Positions 8,666-17,300 of a stretch of 64,000 nucleotides of DNA are shown here, piece after piece. Every line of letters starts with the position of its first letter. Position 1 is the stretch's first letter. The notes beneath the pieces are model-generated. The model worked only from the letters and a program-made list of their open reading frames with translations. It was not told where the DNA came from and made no database searches. The stretch is from the NCBI GenBank assembly GCA_965249895.1, contig CBDFNC010000004.1, forward strand, positions 186,001 through 250,000, read 5' to 3'. The translations under genes were made by a program, and so were the position numbers. The DNA comes from CBDFNC01 sp965249895. Lineage in GTDB: Bacteria > Pseudomonadota > Gammaproteobacteria > Enterobacterales > CBDFNC01.

Positions 8666-9507
8666 AACCCCAACCGTCCCACTAAATCGTAACTGCCGTC
8701 TTGCTCAGCCTGATAATGGGGTAACCAATGGGTATAACGTAATGTGGTGCGCACATCGCTATGACCAAGGATTTTTTGCAACTGAGTCAGCGGCATACCG
8801 GCCATTAATTGGTGGGTCGCGAAGGCATGTCGGAGCGCATGAACCCCTCCCTGCTTCACCACACCGGCCACCACTTTACATTGCTGATAGACTTTTCTGA
8901 AGCTGCTCGAATGCAAGGGCTCGTTCTGTCGTTGCCCGCAGAACAGGAAGCCTGACGGCCGGCAGCTTTGCCAGTAACGTCGCAGCTGCAGCAATACCGT
9001 CTCCGACAACGGCACCAACCTGTCTTTGCTCCCTTTGCCCTGACGGATATGTATCGTGCGTAGCTCACCATCAATATCACCCAGTTTTAGATTAAGCGTC
9101 TCGCCTATCCGCGTACCGCAGCCGTAACACACTATCAAAAAGGTGAGGTACTTGGGTTTGCGGCAAGCCCGCAAAATCAGCGCAACGTCACCTGGACTGA
9201 GTAAATCGGGGATTTTTTGTTGCTTACGCATCACCGGCAACAGCCGCTCTCTGAACTCTCGCTTGAGCACCTCCCGATAGAAGAAACGCAAGGCATGAAA
9301 CGCCTGAAGGCAACTGCTGGTCGACAAGTGCCGCTCTAGCGATAAATGCCAAAGGAACGCTTTTAGCTCTTCATCACTGAGGGTATCAGGGGCACGGCGA
9401 TAATGTTTACTCAGCTCGTACACCCAATGGACATAGCTTACCTGAGTCTGAGGCGAATAATGCCTGACCTGCATGTTGTCTAGCATGCACTGCCTGAGTG
9501 GGGACAT
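8656..9507 (-). CDS. Tyrosine recombinase of an IS91-like element
   Basis: This 283-residue phage-integrase-family recombinase has an N-terminal SAM-like DNA-binding domain (about residues 1-85) and a catalytic domain. The catalytic set is visible: Arg in CGTRIGE, HALRHAFATH (H-x-x-R), GHSDVRTT and the tyrosine in LRYTHW. An xerD-like gene translationally coupled to a Y2 transposase is a known arrangement in some IS91-family elements. The 10-bp overlap with the transposase suggests one transcript. The frame is intact although the partner transposase is broken. Confidence 0.88.
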   Translation of the reverse strand: MSPLRQCMLDNMQVRHYSPQTQVSYVHWVYELSKHYRRAPDTLSDEELKAFLWHLSLERHLSTSSCLQAFHALRFFYREVLKREFRERLLPVMRKQQKIPDLLSPGDVALILRACRKPKYLTFLIVCYGCGTRIGETLNLKLGDIDGELRTIHIRQGKGSKDRLVPLSETVLLQLRRYWQSCRPSGFLFCGQRQNEPLHSSSFRKVYQQCKVVAGVVKQGGVHALRHAFATHQLMAGMPLTQLQKILGHSDVRTTLRYTHWLPHYQAEQDGSYDLVGRLGLWS

Positions 9508-9516
9508 GGCAACCTT

Positions 9517-9545
9517 CTTAAATAGTCAATATGTTGCTATTTAAG
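9517..9545. repeat. Inverted repeat upstream of the IS91-associated recombinase
   Basis: Arms CTTAAATAG and CTATTTAAG are perfect 9-bp complements around an 11-base loop, just upstream of the recombinase start codon. It may be the terminal site of the element or an operator. The following stretch to 9730 is non-coding. Confidence 0.45.
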
Positions 9546-9731
9546 TCTGGTGCACAAGGGGCTGCGGGGCGACATTCCGCGGAGCGGCTTAGTTCAACAG
9601 GTGTATTACCAGGAATTCCGTGTATGCTCGGAGCTAACGTTTGCGCCTTTAACAAGATTTCTCAATAATTACTCAATAAAATTAGTGGTTTAAGGATAAC
9701 TCAAAAGAGAGAAAACTACTATATCACCTGC

Positions 9732-9881
9732 AGAAAGCGAGACCTGGGTTTACCGAGAACTAAAATGGCGCGGTAAATCAAATGACATTTCTAAATTATC
9801 AATCAACATCAATGACTTAAGATTTATATTTGGAGAAAGCGAGCCTCTATAATCGTTGGTATACCGAGACCAAAAATGGCC
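9732..9881. repeat. Pair of direct repeats upstream of intI
   Basis: AGAAAGCGAG recurs at 9732 and 9834. It is followed in each case by a second shared block, TTACCGAGAACTAAAATGGC near 9750 and TACCGAGACCAAAAATGGCC near 9862. The repeat unit is about 102 bp apart. The pair lies where an integron attachment site (attI) would be expected, but I see no convincing GTTRRRY core. Confidence 0.5.
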
Positions 9882-9904
9882 AAAAGGAAGAAACTGCATT
9901 ATAC

Positions 9905-9920
9905 CTGTATATAACATCAG
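9905..9920. promoter_or_regulatory. LexA-like SOS box at intI
   Basis: CTGTATATAACATCAG fits CTGT-N8-NCAG, the gammaproteobacterial LexA site, with one deviation from the usual ACAG half. It ends 15 bases before the intI start codon. SOS control of integron integrases by LexA is established for Vibrio cholerae and class 1 integrons. Confidence 0.55.
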
Positions 9921-9935
9921 TAGTTTGTCGCCATT

Positions 9936-10956
9936 ATGTCCAGATCACCTTTTCTAGAATCCATTCGGTTGGAACTGAGAACAAAGCACTATAGCCTGCA
10001 AACAGAGAAAGCATACCTCTTTTGGGTGCGTCAGTTTATCTATTTCCATAACAAGAAACACCCTAAAGACATGAGTAATAAGGAAATTGAACAGTTTCTT
10101 TCTTACTTAGCAAACGTGCGTAAAGTTAGCAGCTCCACACAAAACCTGGCGCTTTGCGCCCTTATTTTTATGTATCGTTATGTTTTAAAAGTAGAAATAA
10201 CGGGCCTGGCCTATACGTTTACTAAAAAGCCTAAACGCATGCCAACGGTCCTAAGCCATTCAGAAGCTCAATTGATTTTGAGTCATTTGAGAGGGAAGTA
10301 TTGGCTCATCGCTGCACTGCTCTACGGCTGCGGTTTAAGGGTTAACGAAGCACTGAGATTGCGCCTAAAAGACCTTAACTTTGATAATCACACCATTTTT
10401 ATCTTCAGAGGAAAAGGGAATAAAGACCGTTACTCTTTGTTGGCAGAGAGTTTATATAGTCCGCTACGGGAACAAATCGAGAAAGCGAAAGAAATTCACG
10501 AGCAAGACCTAGAACAGGGTTACGGTTTAACTTCCTTGCCTGCTTCACTTATTCGCAAATACGGAAACGCCGCTAAAGACGTCGCCTGGCAATACATTTT
10601 TCCATCTTCAACCCGCTGTGAACACCCCTATAATGGATATATTTGTCGCCATCATATCCATGAGACAGCATTTAGGAAAAAACTTAGACAAGCAGTACTT
10701 ACTAGCCAGCTAACAAAACGCGTTACCGCCCATACATAGTCGCCATTCTTTTGCAACCCAATTGTTGCTTAGCGGCACTGACATCCGGACAGTTCAAGGT
10801 TTGCTGGGACATTCCGATCTCAGAACAACCGAAATTTATACGCATGTCATGGGATCCAGGTTTGCAAATACGCTCAGTCCAATGGATAACATTCATGAGA
10901 GGGTCGATGACAAAAACATACCAAATAAATTTATGAATACCTCACAAAGAACATAA
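9936..10956 (+). pseudogene. intI: Integron integrase IntI, frameshifted
   Basis: The first 267 residues form an IntI tyrosine recombinase. There is an N-terminal core-binding domain, the catalytic Arg in YGCGLRVNE, and the extra IntI-specific patch (LEQGYGLTSLPASL...AWQYIFPSSTRCEHP) that separates IntI from XerC/D. The frame breaks inside the HxLRH catalytic motif: after RVTAHT one extra base (TAGT where a three-base Leu codon is expected) gives a stop. The other frame continues RHSFATQLLLSGTDIRTVQGLLGHSDLRTTEIYTHV to 10956. All catalytic residues are still recognisable, so the lesion looks recent. Cassettes would lie to its left, transcribed leftward. Confidence 0.9.
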
Positions 10957-11393
10957 CGTTAGAAAATCTACGGCTAAAAATAATTTCACAAGTTTCCTAG
11001 CTCAGTTTGGGGGATACGTGAGTAATCCAAATGTTGACCACCCATAGCACCTGAAATTAGCCTTTCGCCACACGTGATATGTCAGGTTAGCTGAATTCCA
11101 CCCTGGTACAATTTTTGACTTACGCGCTTCATGCCCTGATGGAGTCAGCCAACGATTTATGGAAGAGCGGATAGCAGAAAGCACCTTAGCGACAGCGGTA
11201 ACGCAGTAGTCTTGGTTGAGTATTAAGATGGCAGAAACATGCCTGGCTTGTTGCTTATCTTTTATCTGATGGGTGGTTCTTCAGCTTATATTCATTCAAT
11301 GCTGAATAAGGGAGCTATGGCGCCCATTCTCAACCCAGCCGGTTGCTTATAGTTTGTTCAGTTTCATTCCTTCGCAACAATACCGAGATTGAT
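10957..11393. other. Intergenic, no gene supported
   Basis: No convincing reading frame, RNA gene or promoter is visible here. Short open frames on both strands lack a start context and family resemblance. This stretch marks the border between the mobile region and the conserved tungstate/molybdate region. Confidence 0.4.
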
Positions 11394-13433
11394 TTACACG
11401 ATCACCTGATCTATCAGGTTAATGGAGTCGGCCTTCTCTTTAAGGTAAACCGAAAATACACTACCTTTACCCTCTCGAGACCTAACCCGAATTTCGCCAC
11501 CAATTTGGCTGATAATTCCCTGACTCACCGAGAGGCCTAAACCGGTGCCAGTACGCCTGGTGGTATAAAAAGGATCAAAGATACGGGTCAGCTTTCCTTC
11601 ATCAATACCGCAACCATGATCTTCTACCTCAACCACAGCGCCCAATACGTTTCCATGCAGGTCAACCCAGTCAAAGGTCGATACTTTTAACAACCCCTGA
11701 TCATCCATAGCATGGATGCCATTCATCTGCAGGTTCACCAATACCTGTAGCAACTGGTGGCGATTCACTTCCACCGAACATTTTGCCCGCAGATCCGCTT
11801 CAATTGTCACCTTCATTTTTTTTGTGCCTGAACGTACCAGGCTCAAACTTTCATTAACCAAAGGGTTGAGATGCTGCCAGGTCACTTCATCCTGAATGCC
11901 TCCTTGCCGCGTGTACTGAAGTAAGCTTCGGGTGATGGTGCAGATCCTATCTAGCTGCTCATAGATAGTTTCAAACTCCTCTTTGGCATTATCACACACG
12001 GTGCCTAACTCGGATTGGATAAGTTCGACATTGCCCATAATAACCGCGGTAGGATTATTGATCTCGTGTGCTATACCAGCAGTTAGTTCACCCAACGCAG
12101 CTAATTTTTCGTTTAACAACAACTTGCTTCTGGCTTGTTTCAACAAGCGGATATGCTGCTCCAGTTGCAGGGTTTTTTCATGCAAGCTTTGAGTCCGCTT
12201 TTCGACTTTTTCTTCCAGTACATCGGAAGCTGCTTTAATTTCATCGTTGCGTTGCTGTAACAAATCCAGCATGGAGTCAAATTGCCGACCCAAAATTTGC
12301 AGCTCATGGTCCGGATCGAGCCTAAGCTCACCGATGCGTTTATCCTGACCTAATTGTACAGCTTCAACTACGTGATGGATTTTTTCTATGGGTTTAAACA
12401 ATTGGCGTGAGCCGCGGTAAACAATCAGGCTCGAAATAATGAGTACCAGTAAAATAACAGCGCCAGATTGAGCGATATTAATCAGCATGATTTTAACAAG
12501 TGGCCATTCAAGATAGCCGACATATAACATGCCAACGATTATCCCGCGGTGATCATAAATAGGTTCATATGCCGATACATACCAATCGTCATATACAAAG
12601 GCACGGTCGACCCAGAGTTGGCCATTTTGCAATACCGACTCCTGCACTTCCCTGGAAACTCGAGTGCCTATCGCACGCCCCTGGAAATTAGCGCTATCGA
12701 GAGGCACATTTGTACTTACCCTAACATCGTCCATAAATATGGTGACGGTACCGATACTGCCTTCGGGTAACGTATCCTCTGCGTACACGAGATCACGAAT
12801 ACGGTCGACCAAGGATGTACTGTTGTTTAGCAACACGCCGGCGTCAACAATCCACTCCAAATATCCATCTTGGTCAAAAATGGGTAACAAGCTACGGCTT
12901 ACAAGACCCCTTTGCTCAATTTCATCGGACTCCAGCAAGGGAATTTGCGCGTGACTTAACAAGTCATCATCCAGACGCTCCAGCGCTTTTGTTGTCAGCA
13001 CTTCGAAAAATGTCGTTTGGTTACCTTTGAGTAGCTGATCTTGGTCACTTTCACCGAATTCACCTAATACCGAGGCGGGATGAATAACAACAAAATCCAA
13101 ACCGTCAATTTTTCCTTGCCCCCCCACCCAATCAACCAGCGCCGCTTCGTCGTTACGCCAGCGAGTCTGAAATTCGTAAGAATTCACCAAGGATTTTAAC
13201 CTGGTCTGCTGCTCTTTCTTAAGCAACTCCAAACTGTGATGCGCTACAGCCAGATCCGAGCGTACGTTCATCAACGCACTTTGCCAGGTGTATGTCAAAG
13301 CCCAGTAGAAAGTGACTCCCACCAGAGCCAGAAGTGTTAACACCACGGGAACAGACGTCAAAAACAACAGCCTGTATCTCACCATAGTGCGGGCTCGTTT
13401 TACCCAGGACGAAACAAACCCTTTAATACGCAT
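11394..13433 (-). CDS. Membrane sensor histidine kinase (Cache-like/HAMP/HisKA)
   Basis: I start at MRIKGFVSSW (679 residues), where the ATG overlaps the end of the regulator gene by 11 bp. A transmembrane helix near residues 17-40 and another near 335-355 enclose a periplasmic Cache-like sensor of about 290 residues. A HAMP-type linker and coiled coil (about 360-440), the HisKA H-box (AGIAHEINNP, about residue 455) and a HATPase with N, G1 and G2 boxes (MNGIHAM, DHGCGID, GTGLGLS) follow. It is paired with the NtrC-type regulator and diverges from the tungstate operon, so it plausibly senses oxyanion supply or a related stress. The ligand is inferred, not shown. Confidence 0.9.
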   Translation of the reverse strand: MRIKGFVSSWVKRARTMVRYRLLFLTSVPVVLTLLALVGVTFYWALTYTWQSALMNVRSDLAVAHHSLELLKKEQQTRLKSLVNSYEFQTRWRNDEAALVDWVGGQGKIDGLDFVVIHPASVLGEFGESDQDQLLKGNQTTFFEVLTTKALERLDDDLLSHAQIPLLESDEIEQRGLVSRSLLPIFDQDGYLEWIVDAGVLLNNSTSLVDRIRDLVYAEDTLPEGSIGTVTIFMDDVRVSTNVPLDSANFQGRAIGTRVSREVQESVLQNGQLWVDRAFVYDDWYVSAYEPIYDHRGIIVGMLYVGYLEWPLVKIMLINIAQSGAVILLVLIISSLIVYRGSRQLFKPIEKIHHVVEAVQLGQDKRIGELRLDPDHELQILGRQFDSMLDLLQQRNDEIKAASDVLEEKVEKRTQSLHEKTLQLEQHIRLLKQARSKLLLNEKLAALGELTAGIAHEINNPTAVIMGNVELIQSELGTVCDNAKEEFETIYEQLDRICTITRSLLQYTRQGGIQDEVTWQHLNPLVNESLSLVRSGTKKMKVTIEADLRAKCSVEVNRHQLLQVLVNLQMNGIHAMDDQGLLKVSTFDWVDLHGNVLGAVVEVEDHGCGIDEGKLTRIFDPFYTTRRTGTGLGLSVSQGIISQIGGEIRVRSREGKGSVFSVYLKEKADSINLIDQVIV

Positions 13434-14820
13434 CTGTGGCGCTAGCCCATTCTTTGAACTTGCGTTCCAGTGTCTTTCGGGCAACGCCCAATTGACGAGC
13501 GGCAGCTGACTTATTGCCCTCATGGGCATCAACTACCCGTAGAATATGCGTTTTTTCAACGTCTTTTAAAGGCATTTCCAAGCCATAAACATGGTCATTT
13601 CCCGCGGCTTCCCGATTACGATTCCCCCCGGCTCTACCCCCCTGCAGCTCTCGCCAGTAATCTGCGGGTGGTTTACCCAACAGGATGCAGCGCTCCATCA
13701 TATTACGTAGCTCCCGGATATTTCCCGGCCAATCATAGGCTTGCATAGCGGTGATATCTTCCAGAGTCCAATCCACCGCTTTTGTTCCCAGCTCTTTTGC
13801 CAGACTTGCAGTAAAACGGTGGCAAAGCTCTGGTATATCCTCCAACCTCTCACGCAGCGAAGGTAATTCAATACAAAGCACATTCAGGCGATAATAGAGG
13901 TCCTCGCGAAAGCGCCCCTGCTCCACCTCTTCTCTCAAGTTCCGGTTAGTGGCGGCAACGATGCGCACATCCACGGGAACTTCTTTCTCTGAGCCAACCG
14001 GGCGAATGCATTTTTGCTCCAGCGCGCGTAACAATGACGACTGCATGGCGAGGGGCATTTCACCAATTTCATCCAAAAAAAGTGTGCCGTTATTCGCCAC
14101 TCTGAATAATCCTTCCCGGGCCTTTTTCGCACCTGTAAAGGCGCCTGAGAGGTGGCCAAAGAGCTCACTCTCCAATAAATCGGGGGCAATAGCCGCGCAG
14201 TTTAGTGGGACAAAGGGTCCGCTGCGCTTACTGAGCTGGTGAATAGAGCGTGCCACCAACTCCTTACCCGTGCCTGACTCCCCTTCTATCAAAACGGCCG
14301 CCGCTGACGGCGCCAGGCGGGCGATAAGGGTCTTCATGGCTTTGGTCTTTTCTGCCTCGCCGATAATATCCGTTGGAAATGAACGCGCTATTTCACGTTT
14401 CATCGCAAAGTTTTGCCGCTCCATCAATCGTCGCTCAATACAACGATTAACGGACATCATCATCTGTTCGAGTTTAAACGGTTTTAAAATAAAGTCGGAT
14501 GCTCCGGCCCTTAGTGCGGAAATGGCCGTTTCGAGATCCGCATAACCTGTCATAAAAATCACATCACTGCGGCGAGTTTGCGGTGAAAGGGCTTCATGCC
14601 ACTCGATACCCGATCGACCCGGTAAATTAATATCCACAATCAGCAGATCGAAATGGCACCGCTTACGTATCTCTTCCGCTTCTTCGATGCTGGAAGCCAG
14701 GTCAACCTGAACAAATTGTTTGCTTAGTGCTTTCTTTAATATGGTTCTCATACCGGTTTCGTCATCCACCACCAGTACAGAAACAGCACTCCAAGGCAAG
14801 GTTTGCGGCTTATCCGTCAT
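13423..14820 (-). CDS. NtrC-family sigma-54-dependent response regulator
   Basis: The start at MTDKPQTLPW (465 residues) is chosen over a TTG 51 bases upstream because family members begin shortly before the receiver domain. Domains in order are: receiver (VVDDE, phospho-Asp in LLIVDINLPG, Lys in LKPF), AAA+ sigma-54 activator domain with Walker A GESGTGKE and Walker B TLFLDEIGE, and a Fis-type HTH at the C-terminus (NKSAAARQLGVARKTL). The GAFTGA loop that contacts sigma-54 is intact. The gene diverges from tupA, whose promoter is a sigma-54 site, so the regulator most likely activates that operon. It is coupled to the kinase by overlap. Confidence 0.94.
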   Translation of the reverse strand: MTDKPQTLPWSAVSVLVVDDETGMRTILKKALSKQFVQVDLASSIEEAEEIRKRCHFDLLIVDINLPGRSGIEWHEALSPQTRRSDVIFMTGYADLETAISALRAGASDFILKPFKLEQMMMSVNRCIERRLMERQNFAMKREIARSFPTDIIGEAEKTKAMKTLIARLAPSAAAVLIEGESGTGKELVARSIHQLSKRSGPFVPLNCAAIAPDLLESELFGHLSGAFTGAKKAREGLFRVANNGTLFLDEIGEMPLAMQSSLLRALEQKCIRPVGSEKEVPVDVRIVAATNRNLREEVEQGRFREDLYYRLNVLCIELPSLRERLEDIPELCHRFTASLAKELGTKAVDWTLEDITAMQAYDWPGNIRELRNMMERCILLGKPPADYWRELQGGRAGGNRNREAAGNDHVYGLEMPLKDVEKTHILRVVDAHEGNKSAAARQLGVARKTLERKFKEWASATDAY

Positions 14821-14885
14821 TTTGACCACTTTGATAATTTGGGTTGCGACATTTTGTCCCAGCCAAAGCAATTAAGTCAAAGCGA

Positions 14886-14907
14886 GAAATTGTTCTAGAT
14901 CAATTTC
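14886..14907. promoter_or_regulatory. Palindrome, candidate activator site for the tup promoter
   Basis: GAAATTG-N8-CAATTTC is a perfect 7-bp inverted repeat located about 70 bp upstream of the -24 element of the sigma-54 promoter. That is the expected distance for an NtrC-type enhancer site. It could also autoregulate the divergent regulator gene. Which protein binds it is inferred. Confidence 0.45.
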
Positions 14908-14975
14908 CATCCAGGTTTATCGAGTTCAACCCCTAAATCAATGCGTTAGAGCACACTTTTATCAAATTTCCTCGT

Positions 14976-14990
14976 TGGCACCATATTTGC
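14976..14990 (+). promoter_or_regulatory. Sigma-54 promoter (-24/-12) of tupABC
   Basis: TGGCAC-N5-TTGC matches the sigma-54 consensus exactly, with ten bases between the GG and GC pairs. It points toward tupA, about 65 bp from its start codon. No sigma-70 hexamers of comparable quality are evident. Confidence 0.85.
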
Positions 14991-15054
14991 CTATAGGAAT
15001 ATATCTGCGTAACTGCAGCTGTTTATTAGCCACGCTTATTTAGGGATGATTTGA

Positions 15055-15870
15055 ATGACATTGTTAAAAACCACATTTGCTGTGGTGAGTTTATGCACAG
15101 GGCTATCGGCTTTTGCAACTGAAAGCGAAGACACTATCATTCGCCTGGCCACCACCACGAGTACCTATCATTCAGGCTTGCTAGACTATTTGCTGCCCGA
15201 ATTTAACAGGGACACTGGCTATCAGGTAGATGTTCTGGCGGCGGGCACAGGTAAAGCGTTACGAATGGGACAAAATGGCGATGTTGACCTGGTTATGACC
15301 CATGCCCCCAAGGCAGAAGCCAATTTTGTTGATAAAGGCTACGGCGTACTACCAAGAAAGCTCATGTATAACGATTTTGTTGTGGTAGGCCCCAAAAAAG
15401 ATCCCGCCAACATCTACGGTGAAAAAGATGTGGTTAACGCATTCAGACAGTTTGCTCAACTCCAGGCTGACTTTATCTCCCGAGGTGACGACTCAGGAAC
15501 AGAGAAAAAAGAAAAAGGGCTTTGGAAACAAGCCAATATTAGTCCTGAGTATAAAGGTTACAAGGCCATAGGTCAGGGTATGGGACCGACTTTAAACATG
15601 GCTTCGGAGCTGCAGGCCTATACCCTGACGGATAGAGGGACCTGGCTCGCCTATCAAAACAAGCTCGAATTGAAAATAGTGTTGGAAGGTGACAAGCGCT
15701 TGTTTAACCCGTACCAGGTGATCCTGATTAACCCTAAAAACTACCCGGATGCTAACTATCAAGGGGCCAAGGCACTCAGTGACTGGCTGGTTAACCCCAA
15801 AGCACAGGCCTTAATCAATCACTTTAAGCTAGGCGGTGAGCAGCTTTTTGTTGCTGACGCTACAAACTAA
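15055..15870 (+). CDS. tupA: TupA, tungstate-binding periplasmic protein
   Basis: This 271-residue protein has a signal peptide (about residues 1-20, cleavage near FATES). The mature start carries LATTTSTYHSGLLDYLLP, the TTTS-type oxyanion-binding motif of TupA/WtpA-like proteins. SRGDDSGTEKKE is the second conserved anion contact. It binds tungstate in the periplasm for the TupBC ABC importer encoded next. AGGGA lies 8 bases before the ATG. TupA is selective for tungstate over molybdate in characterised members, and a separate ModABC system downstream fits that division. Expression should depend on sigma-54. Confidence 0.92.
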   Translation: MTLLKTTFAVVSLCTGLSAFATESEDTIIRLATTTSTYHSGLLDYLLPEFNRDTGYQVDVLAAGTGKALRMGQNGDVDLVMTHAPKAEANFVDKGYGVLPRKLMYNDFVVVGPKKDPANIYGEKDVVNAFRQFAQLQADFISRGDDSGTEKKEKGLWKQANISPEYKGYKAIGQGMGPTLNMASELQAYTLTDRGTWLAYQNKLELKIVLEGDKRLFNPYQVILINPKNYPDANYQGAKALSDWLVNPKAQALINHFKLGGEQLFVADATN

Positions 15871-15880
15871 GCAAGCTTAG

Positions 15881-16579
15881 ATGGATATTTGGCAAACGAC
15901 TCAGCAGGCCATCTTGTTATTGTTTGGCGGCGATCCTTCCCTTTGGATAATCGTTGGTGTGTCGTTTTCAGTTTCTATGTTAGCTATATTTCTGGTTTTA
16001 CCACCGGCACTACTCCTGGGATTTGCCATCGCCTACGGCAGATTCCCAGGCCGCTGGTTGCTGCTATCTATCTGTCACACATTGCAATCGGTTCCTACTG
16101 TGGTGATAGGTTTGCTCTTGTATATGATGTTATCTCGCGCCGGTCCGCTGGGAGACTGGCGCATGCTGTTTACCCAGCAGGCGATGATACTGGGTCAGAT
16201 GCTGATCGCCTTTCCAATCTTGGTGTCCATGTTTCATGCCGCGTTTCAAAATAGCGACCGCAGGGCTTGGGAAACCGCTTATACCCTTGGCGCAAGTTTA
16301 CCCAGAGCATTTATAAGCTTGATGTGGGAAGTACGCTTTCCGTTACTGGCTGCAGTTATTACGGCGTTTAGCCGCATTATCACTGAAGTAGGTTGCTCCA
16401 TGATGGTGGGGGGCAATATTTTAAATACCACCCGTAATATCCCCACCTCCATCGCTCTTGAAAGTTCAAAAGGGGCGTTCGCCCAGGGGGTCGCCCTAGG
16501 CATAGTGCTGTTACTTATGGCACTGGTACTCAATTTTTTGTTGTCCATCGCCCGCGGCAAAGGCCACTTGCGCAACTAA
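15881..16579 (+). CDS. tupB: TupB, tungstate ABC transporter permease
   Basis: The protein has 232 residues and five to six predicted transmembrane helices. The EAA-type cytoplasmic loop reads AWETAYTLGASLPRAFISLMWEV, which docks to the ATPase. It begins 10 bp after tupA ends and precedes tupC by 16 bp, so the three are co-transcribed. Its size and sequence match TupB permeases, which act as homodimers in the inner membrane. Confidence 0.92.
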   Translation: MDIWQTTQQAILLLFGGDPSLWIIVGVSFSVSMLAIFLVLPPALLLGFAIAYGRFPGRWLLLSICHTLQSVPTVVIGLLLYMMLSRAGPLGDWRMLFTQQAMILGQMLIAFPILVSMFHAAFQNSDRRAWETAYTLGASLPRAFISLMWEVRFPLLAAVITAFSRIITEVGCSMMVGGNILNTTRNIPTSIALESSKGAFAQGVALGIVLLLMALVLNFLLSIARGKGHLRN

Positions 16580-16595
16580 ATCAGAGGAAATCGAT

Positions 16596-17300
16596 ATGTC
16601 ACAAACCAGTATTCAGGCCAGAGACTTATCCATGCGATATCAAGAACGCACCTTGTTCCATATACCTAAACTAAGCCTGGGTCCTCAACAAGCTGTGTAT
16701 TTAAGCGGCGCCAATGGCGTTGGCAAAACAACGTTACTTAAAATCCTGTCCGGCCTGGTTACCCCCACTACCGGCCAGGTAAATGTCAAGCGCGGCTCTT
16801 TGTTTGCTCGGCTACTGGGATTTGATAAACACACCGGCGCCATCTACATGCACCAAACACCCTATATGTTTGATAGTTCTGTATTTGACAATGTGGCTTA
16901 CGGCCTTAAGTACTCACTTAAGGACACCCGGAAATTGCGCACGAAAGTCATTAAGGCGCTTCGCTTGGTCGGTTTAGAAACCCTGGCAGACGAACACATT
17001 TCGGTGCTTTCTGGCGGCGAAAGACAACGTGTGGCTATGGCTCGCGCCTGGATTTTAAAGCCGGGGATCTTGTTGATGGATGAATCCAGCGCCAGCATGG
17101 ATGCTGAATCGGTAGAGCGGCAAGTGATACTGGCTCATGATCTGTTAAACCGGGGATCCACTCTTGTCATCACCAGCCACCAGCAAAACGCACTAACCGC
17201 ACTTTGTAGCCGCCATTGGATCCTTAGCCAAACGCAATTGATTGAACGAGCCGATTTGAAACTTATCGACACAAATGAGGAAAATTATGCCATCGCCTGA
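16596..17300 (+). CDS. tupC: TupC, tungstate ABC transporter ATPase
   Basis: A 234-residue ABC ATPase with Walker A SGANGVGKTT, signature LSGGERQRVAMARAW and Walker B ILLMDESSA, where the catalytic Glu follows the Asp. The H-loop is visible in ITSHQQ. An AGAGGA sequence precedes the start. Its C-terminus overlaps the beginning of mobA by 14 bp, so cofactor-synthesis genes are translated with the importer. Confidence 0.92.
   Translation: MSQTSIQARDLSMRYQERTLFHIPKLSLGPQQAVYLSGANGVGKTTLLKILSGLVTPTTGQVNVKRGSLFARLLGFDKHTGAIYMHQTPYMFDSSVFDNVAYGLKYSLKDTRKLRTKVIKALRLVGLETLADEHISVLSGGERQRVAMARAWILKPGILLMDESSASMDAESVERQVILAHDLLNRGSTLVITSHQQNALTALCSRHWILSQTQLIERADLKLIDTNEENYAIA

Noticed and set aside
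11002..11184. 60-codon ORF between intI and the kinase gene
   Set aside because: No ribosome site and no family resemblance; it may be insertion-sequence debris but cannot be supported.
13423..14820. The NtrC-type regulator as PrsR controlling the PEP-CTERM gene
   Set aside because: Both targets use sigma-54, but the kinase has a periplasmic Cache-like sensor rather than the PrsK type, and the pair is adjacent to and divergent from tupA. Proximity favours the tungstate operon.
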